From positions 1-10,101 of the forward strand of contig JASEHG010000059.1 in the NCBI GenBank assembly GCA_030018855.1: 10,101 nucleotides of DNA, written 5' to 3'. The notes under the pieces were generated by a model that had not been told where the DNA came from, ran no database searches, and worked only from the letters and a program-made list of their open reading frames with translations. Position numbers and translations under genes: made by a program. This DNA is from Candidatus Brocadiaceae bacterium. GTDB taxonomy: Bacteria; Planctomycetota; Brocadiia; Brocadiales; Bathyanammoxibiaceae. Below are positions 7,146 to 10,101 of the stretch, one piece after another; the stretch's first letter is position 1; each line of letters opens with the position of its first letter.

Positions 7146-7184
7146 ATGACGAGGCTTCGCGCATGACCCCGAAGGGTTGTTCCC

Positions 7185-7213
7185 TTGAAATACACCTTTA
7201 TAAAGTATATAAA
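7185..7213 (+). promoter_or_regulatory. Sigma70-type promoter for the AmmeMemoRadiSam B gene
   Basis: TTGAAA (7185-7190), 17 bases, TATAAA (7208-7213). A start near 7220 would exclude the upstream TTG codon at 7185 and supports the ATG at 7260 as the translation start. Confidence 0.6.
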
Positions 7214-7259
7214 AACATCTAAATTACGACCGAAGACATCTCCTGGATATAGTAAAGAA

Positions 7260-8480
7260 ATGGAATACCCTAAACTACGTCCTGTTGAAATCTTTCCCGT
7301 GGAAGTAACCGGCCAGAAGTTACTCTGTATAAGAGACCCCATAGGCATCACAGAAAAAATGGTCTTTGTCCCTTATCAGCTATTGGACGTGTTACGCCTT
7401 TTTGACGGGCATCACTCCTTGAGGGATATCCAGGCCGAGTTTGCCAAGAGACACAGGACGGCGTTGTTTATTGAGCACCTGGAAGGGATGGTAAAGGAGT
7501 TAGATGCCCACGCACTCCTTGAGGGGGAGAGATTTAACTCGTTCGTAGAGGGCCTGCGTGGAGAATTCAGTAACTCCAGTTTAAGAAAGGCCACCCTAGC
7601 GGGTAGGTCTTATGAGGGAGACCCAAGGGCGTTAAGGTCCCAATTAGAGGGGTTCTTCCTTGCAGAGGGGGGTCCCAACGGTCTTCCGGGTAGGCAGGAG
7701 AGGGACGTGTTAAAGGGGGCAGTAATTCCCCATATTGATTTTGGCAGGGGAGGACCTTGTTTTGCCTGGGCCTACAAGGAGATAGTAGAATCTTCCAGCG
7801 CAAGGGTCTTTATACTCCTTGGGACTGCCCATCGCCCAACGGGAGAGGCCTTTACCCTGACCAGGAAGGATTTTGAGACGCCGATGGGTGTGCTTAAGAC
7901 AGAACGGCCCTTTGTAGAGGTCCTGATGAAGGCGACGGGGGGCAGGTTCATTAAGGGGGAATTTGCCCATAAGGCGGAGCACTCCGTAGAGTTGCAGGCG
8001 GTCTTCCTCCAATACCTGTTTGGGGGAAGGCGAGACGTATCTATAGTCCCAATCCTTTGTTCCTCCTTTCAGGGGGCACTACAAAATGGTTCAGGCCCTT
8101 GCACCCTGACGGAGGTAAAGGATTTTTTGGAGGTATTGAAAGAGACGATGTCCACGTATCCCAAGAAGACCTGCGTAATAGCTAGTGCCGACTTGAGTCA
8201 TGTGGGTCCCCGCTTTGGGGACCCCTTCTATGCAGACCAGGAGCGACTGAGTGCCATTGCCCAGGAGGACACGGCGACCATCAGGTTCATAGAGGCAGTG
8301 GATGCAGAGGGGTTCTTCGCAGACGTGCAGAGAGATGGGGATAAAAGGAAGATATGCGGGCTTACTTCCATATATGCCCTCTTGAAGGTGATACGGGCCT
8401 CCAAAGGGAGGCTGATGAAATACGGACAGTGGCCAGACCCTATGGGGATGGTGAGCTTTGCCAGTATATGTTTTTATTGA
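7260..8480 (+). CDS. amrB: AmmeMemoRadiSam system protein B (MEMO1 family)
   Basis: This 406-residue protein has two parts. Residues about 5-95 resemble a PqqD-like winged-helix module (KLRPVEIFPVE; LLCIRDPIGIT; FDGHHSLRDIQAEFAKRH; LLEGERF). Residues about 150-406 are the MEMO/LigB-like fold, with VIPHIDFGRGG (His158), LLGTAHRP (His191), AEHSVELQ (His241) and SADLSHVG (His314). These match metal-site histidines of the family, but the human MEMO1 FCHWG cysteine is Ser313 here. The AmmeMemoRadiSam system pairs this protein with AMMECR1 and a radical SAM enzyme; its reaction is not settled and neither partner is in the window. I chose ATG 7260 because MEYPKLRPVE fits the family's N-terminus and the promoter lies just upstream. 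A TTG at 7185 in the same frame would add 25 atypical residues. Confidence 0.9.
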   Translation: MEYPKLRPVEIFPVEVTGQKLLCIRDPIGITEKMVFVPYQLLDVLRLFDGHHSLRDIQAEFAKRHRTALFIEHLEGMVKELDAHALLEGERFNSFVEGLRGEFSNSSLRKATLAGRSYEGDPRALRSQLEGFFLAEGGPNGLPGRQERDVLKGAVIPHIDFGRGGPCFAWAYKEIVESSSARVFILLGTAHRPTGEAFTLTRKDFETPMGVLKTERPFVEVLMKATGGRFIKGEFAHKAEHSVELQAVFLQYLFGGRRDVSIVPILCSSFQGALQNGSGPCTLTEVKDFLEVLKETMSTYPKKTCVIASADLSHVGPRFGDPFYADQERLSAIAQEDTATIRFIEAVDAEGFFADVQRDGDKRKICGLTSIYALLKVIRASKGRLMKYGQWPDPMGMVSFASICFY

Positions 8481-8484
8481 GTTA

Positions 8485-8514
8485 TTGGACAACCGTGCAA
8501 TGATGTGGTATAAT
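8485..8514 (+). promoter_or_regulatory. Strong promoter for a noncoding transcript
   Basis: TTGGAC (8485-8490), 18 bases, then consensus TATAAT (8509-8514) preceded by TGTGG. It begins 4 bases after the stop of the AmmeMemoRadiSam B gene, and no reading frame follows. The expected start is near 8521. Confidence 0.65.
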
Positions 8515-8731
8515 TATTTTGGAATAAAAGGGCGCCGCTCTTTGATATAGAGGAATCGGTAAAAGGCCAAAAGCAAGGTGCAAGCTAAGGAATTCCATAA
8601 GAATTTCTCTTCCTAAGAGAGCTCTAGGGGAAGCACATAAAGGGCTTACGGCCTTTTACCGATAGTGTGCGTGAAAGGAGGGGGCGGGTATCTGCCTTAA
8701 GCGGTTAGGAAATTAGTTTAGTAAGGAAGGA

Positions 8732-8802
8732 TTTGGCTGGGAGTTAGAAACCAGAGAAAAGGGTTTAAAAACCCAAACTTTGGGACCTAACTTCCAGCCA
8801 AA
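8732..8802. repeat. Inverted repeat forming stem B of the putative RNA
   Basis: The arms TTTGGCTGGGAGTTAG and CTAACTTCCAGCCAAA are complementary over 16 positions with one G-U pair and flank 39 bases. The first 12 bases recur at 8827-8838 with one change, so stems B and C look like diverged copies of one hairpin. Confidence 0.75.
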
Positions 8803-8829
8803 GGAGTGAGCGCCGTTCGTGAGAGATTT

Positions 8830-8910
8830 GGCTGGAAGCCGGTTGAACGATGTAGTGTAGTGAAATGCCCTACGTAGTATGAGTAATCAACCGACTTCCA
8901 GCCTTTTTTG
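8830..8910 (+). terminator. Rho-independent terminator (stem C) of the putative RNA
   Basis: The long hairpin pairs GGCTGGAAGCCGGTTGA (8830-8846) with TCAACCGACTTCCAGCC (8887-8903), 16 of 17 positions paired, with a 40-base cap. It is followed directly by TTTTTTG and then TTTTAAAA. Confidence 0.7.
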
Positions 8911-8934
8911 TTTTAAAATTGGTATCTTCTCGTT

Positions 8935-9002
8935 AAAGGGTGCGTTTGAGGGCGGGTCTTTATAAATAACAGACACATCCCTCTCTCAGCTACCCTTTTT
9001 TT
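8935..9002 (+). terminator. Second nested hairpin with U-tract
   Basis: Three nested stems: AAAGGGT (8935-8941) with ACCCTTT (8992-8998), GAGGG (8948-8952) with CCCTC (8979-8983), and GTCT (8956-8959) with AGAC (8971-8974). The outer arm runs into seven T (8996-9002). It may be a backup terminator for the RNA or a separate small RNA element. The following bases to 9067 hold nothing I can name; an AAGGAGGGG at 9022-9030 has no start codon after it. Confidence 0.5.
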
Positions 9003-9067
9003 GTTTGCATTATATGGTAATTAAGGAGGGGTAAATTCAAAAATTCTATCTTTCCCTCCACCTACAA

Positions 9068-9679
9068 TTACTTAATCTTTGACAGGTCAAACGTGAATTC
9101 TACCGGCCTCCCTTTTGAGGTAGAGACCTCAAGGGTTACCGTGCTGTTTGGGTCTACACGGTGTAGGTCAAAATAGTAGTAGCAGATGGCCCTGTAGGCA
9201 GGCGATTGGGGCCAGGACTTGGTACTTTCTGCTATCTTGTCATGCCGCTCTTCCACTGGCTTTATAGTCTGTCCTTTGTGCTTGAGGACTGCGTGACAGT
9301 CCTTAGCGAAGTCTAACTCGTCCCCGTAGAGGGACACCCCGAAGGCAAGCCTGTCCTTCAGTTCTTCCAGGAGCTTATTTATGTCATCGGGCGTCAATTT
9401 GACGTGTTCAAAGGGGGAGTTTTTCGCCTCAAAGGCCACCTTGGAGAATGGGGTAATGACCCTGGCGGCCCCCTTGCCGTAACCCAGGTCCACCCGCCAT
9501 TCCTTGAAGAAGGTCAGGTAATCTGCCTCCTTATTGGTCTTACCGTAGGCGATGGCCAGGTTGGTCTGTTCCTCAGTAAGCTTAGTCCATACGGCCCCGG
9601 CCGGGTGGGAAAAAAGTATGAATAAAGACATTACCGCGGCAAGGGAGATTAGCTTATTCATCCTTTTTCTCCAGTTCAT
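9068..9679 (-). CDS. Secreted or periplasmic protein of unknown function
   Basis: This 203-residue protein has a typical Sec signal peptide: basic MNWRKRMNK, hydrophobic LISLAAVMSLFILF, and a probable cut after SHPAGA (residues 24-29). The mature part of about 174 residues mixes helices and strands and has two cysteines, in KDCHA (128) and AICYYYF (166), which could form a disulfide. The C-terminal half ends in an amphipathic beta-rich stretch (TVTLEVSTSKG, PVEFTFDLSKIK). I do not recognise the family. Two starts are possible: ATG at 9679 (GAGG 6 bases upstream) or the seventh codon, ATG at 9661, whose ATG overlaps the stop region of the upstream 45-residue ORF. Both leave a good signal peptide. 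The position after two small genes suggests an operon read leftward. Confidence 0.8.
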   Translation of the reverse strand: MNWRKRMNKLISLAAVMSLFILFSHPAGAVWTKLTEEQTNLAIAYGKTNKEADYLTFFKEWRVDLGYGKGAARVITPFSKVAFEAKNSPFEHVKLTPDDINKLLEELKDRLAFGVSLYGDELDFAKDCHAVLKHKGQTIKPVEERHDKIAESTKSWPQSPAYRAICYYYFDLHRVDPNSTVTLEVSTSKGRPVEFTFDLSKIK

Positions 9680-9791
9680 TCAATTCCTCGGTAGTAGGTT
9701 TCTTTAGGCGCCTGTCGCCTTTGGTCTTGAAGACCTTAGGGCTAGGGCACCTAAGCCTGGGGAATTTAACTGGTATCTTTTTCTTTGTCAA
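9654..9791 (-). CDS. Small basic protein, 45 residues, TTG start
   Basis: This frame runs from TTG at 9791 to TAA at 9654, with AGGGG about 8 bases before the TTG and a TAA stop immediately before it; no other usable start exists. The product begins TKKKIPVKFPRLRCPSPKVF and ends in a helix-like TTEELNELEKKDE. It is strongly basic in the first 32 residues with one cysteine. It overlaps the start of the secreted-protein gene: GATGAATAA contains both its stop and an ATG of the next gene, a coupling arrangement. Codon choice (AGG, AAG, CTA) resembles the neighbours. I recognise no family, and its short length leaves real doubt. Confidence 0.45.
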   Translation of the reverse strand: MTKKKIPVKFPRLRCPSPKVFKTKGDRRLKKPTTEELNELEKKDE

Positions 9792-9796
9792 TTACT

Positions 9797-9962
9797 AACC
9801 CCTGGTCCCTGACCCCTAATCCCTAACTGGGGTAGTATAACGCAGGCTAAAGCCTGCGGCTACCCCTGGTCCCTAACCCCTTAATCCCTAACGGGGAGTA
9901 GGGAGGGTGCGGGCAGGGGTAAACCCTGCCCCTACAGCCTAGTCCCTAATCCCTAACGGGGA
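9797..9962. repeat. CCTAATCCCTAAC direct repeats with embedded palindromes
   Basis: Three diverged direct copies share CCTGGTCCCT.ACCCCTAATCCCTAAC-like sequence and end in GGGG: about 9797-9832, 9861-9896 and a shorter 9938-9961. Between copies 1 and 2 lies a perfect CGCAGGCT-AA-AGCCTGCG hairpin (9841-9858) flanked by GTAG and CTAC. Between copies 2 and 3 lies GGGCAGGG-GTAAA-CCCTGCCC (9911-9931) followed by CTAC. Copy 3 supplies the stop codon of the minus-strand coiled-coil gene. I see no gene in 9792-9952. Confidence 0.75.
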
Positions 9963-10101
9963 GGTGGGGAGGGTTCCTGTTTTTCCTGTTCCTTGCTCAT
10001 CCTGCTCAGGATGCGGAGTATGAGGGTGTTATATTCGGCGAGTTGAGCCCTGAGTTTTTCTAGCTCCACCCGCATCTCCTCCTTTGTCTTCTTGGAGTCC
10101 C
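9953..10101 (-). CDS. C-terminal part of a small coiled-coil protein, cut by window end
   Basis: The minus-strand frame is open from the window edge to TAG at 9953-9955 and gives 48 residues: DSKKTKEEMRVELEKLRAQL, then AEYNTLILRILSRMSKEQEK and QEPSPPPR. The pattern of L/I/V every three or four residues (VELEKLRAQLAEYNTLILRI) indicates an amphipathic helix or coiled coil. An internal ATG sits only a few bases after AAGGAGG, probably too close, so the start is likely outside the window. The final CCCCGTTAG is part of a direct repeat that recurs at 9861-9896, so the PSPPPR tail and stop may come from a repeat insertion. Function unknown. Confidence 0.55.
   Translation of the reverse strand, partial: DSKKTKEEMRVELEKLRAQLAEYNTLILRILSRMSKEQEKQEPSPPPR

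Larger units (their letters stand above)
8521..8910 (+). ncRNA. Putative structured noncoding RNA, about 390 nt, family unknown
   Basis: A promoter at 8485-8514 and a U-tract terminator at 8910 frame a stretch without a convincing ORF but rich in base pairing. Stem A: ATCGGTAAAAGGCC (8555-8568) pairs perfectly with 8650-8663 and encloses smaller stems AAGC/GCTT, GTGC/GCAC, AATTC/GAATT and TCTCTT/AAGAGA. Stem B: 8732-8747 pairs with 8787-8802 (16 bp, one G-U) and caps GGGTTT-AAACCC or CCCAAA-TTTGGG alternatives. Stem C: 8830-8846 pairs with 8887-8903 (17 bp, one mismatch) and is followed by six T. A possible closing helix joins GGCGC..CTCTTT (8531-8543) to AAA.GAG...GCGCC (8800-8814). I find no RNase P (GAAAGUCCGGGCU), tmRNA (T-arm, CCA) or SRP (GGAAGCAGCC) signatures. 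6S RNA is not excluded, but I cannot match it. A pile-up of MITE-like repeats is the main alternative. Confidence 0.6.

Noticed and set aside
7185..7259. TTG start at 7185 for the MEMO-family gene
   Set aside because: The TTG overlaps the -35 box of a good promoter, and the added 25 residues do not resemble the family N-terminus.
8521..8910. RNase P RNA, tmRNA, SRP RNA or group II intron
   Set aside because: None of the conserved cores I know (GAAAGUCCGGGCU, tRNA-like end, GGAAGCAGCC, domain V) is visible.
9015..9045. AAGGAGGGG at 9022-9030 as a ribosome site for a + strand gene
   Set aside because: No start codon at a workable distance and no open frame follows; it faces the 3' end of a minus-strand gene.

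Overview
This window looks like ordinary bacterial chromosome from an anaerobic or facultatively anaerobic lineage. G+C is near half by eye, and the protein-coding genes are standard bacterial types. The phylum cannot be fixed from this sequence. The repeat style and the AmmeMemoRadiSam protein B with an N-terminal extension recall Planctomycetota of the Brocadiales type or similar environmental lineages, but that is a weak impression from memory.

Layout. Positions 2-1483 (+) hold the 3' part of aspS (aspartyl-tRNA synthetase), cut by the window start. A 361-base repeat-filled gap follows. Then comes a tight + strand run corA - recG - thiD (1845-5865): corA and recG overlap by 10 bases, and recG and thiD are 8 bases apart. 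A clear promoter (5882-5910) precedes a 130-residue protein (5994-6386) whose C-terminus looks like the glycyl-radical tail of anaerobic ribonucleotide reductase without the rest of the enzyme; it ends in a good terminator. A convergent TIGR00725/SLOG-type nucleotide-binding gene (6567-7043, -) and a divergent AmmeMemoRadiSam protein B gene (7260-8480, +) each have a recognisable promoter in the 216 bases between them. The right end carries three small - strand genes: a coiled-coil protein cut by the window end, a 45-residue basic protein and a 203-residue secreted protein. The last two overlap and are probably translationally coupled.

The most interesting segment is 8485-8910. It has a strong promoter, no ORF, a perfect 14-bp long-range stem, two related hairpins sharing the same arm sequences, and a final hairpin with a U-tract. 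This looks like an unassigned structured RNA of about 390 nt. Its arms can re-pair into a perfect 12-bp hairpin that excludes the terminator stem. A second hairpin/U-tract lies just downstream.

The second theme is a set of small palindromic repeats with GTAGGG.../...CCCTAC ends and variable self-complementary cores. They fill the intergenic spaces and also enter genes. One 30-bp perfect palindrome lies in frame inside recG. Repeats also supply the stop codons of the SLOG gene and of the coiled-coil gene.
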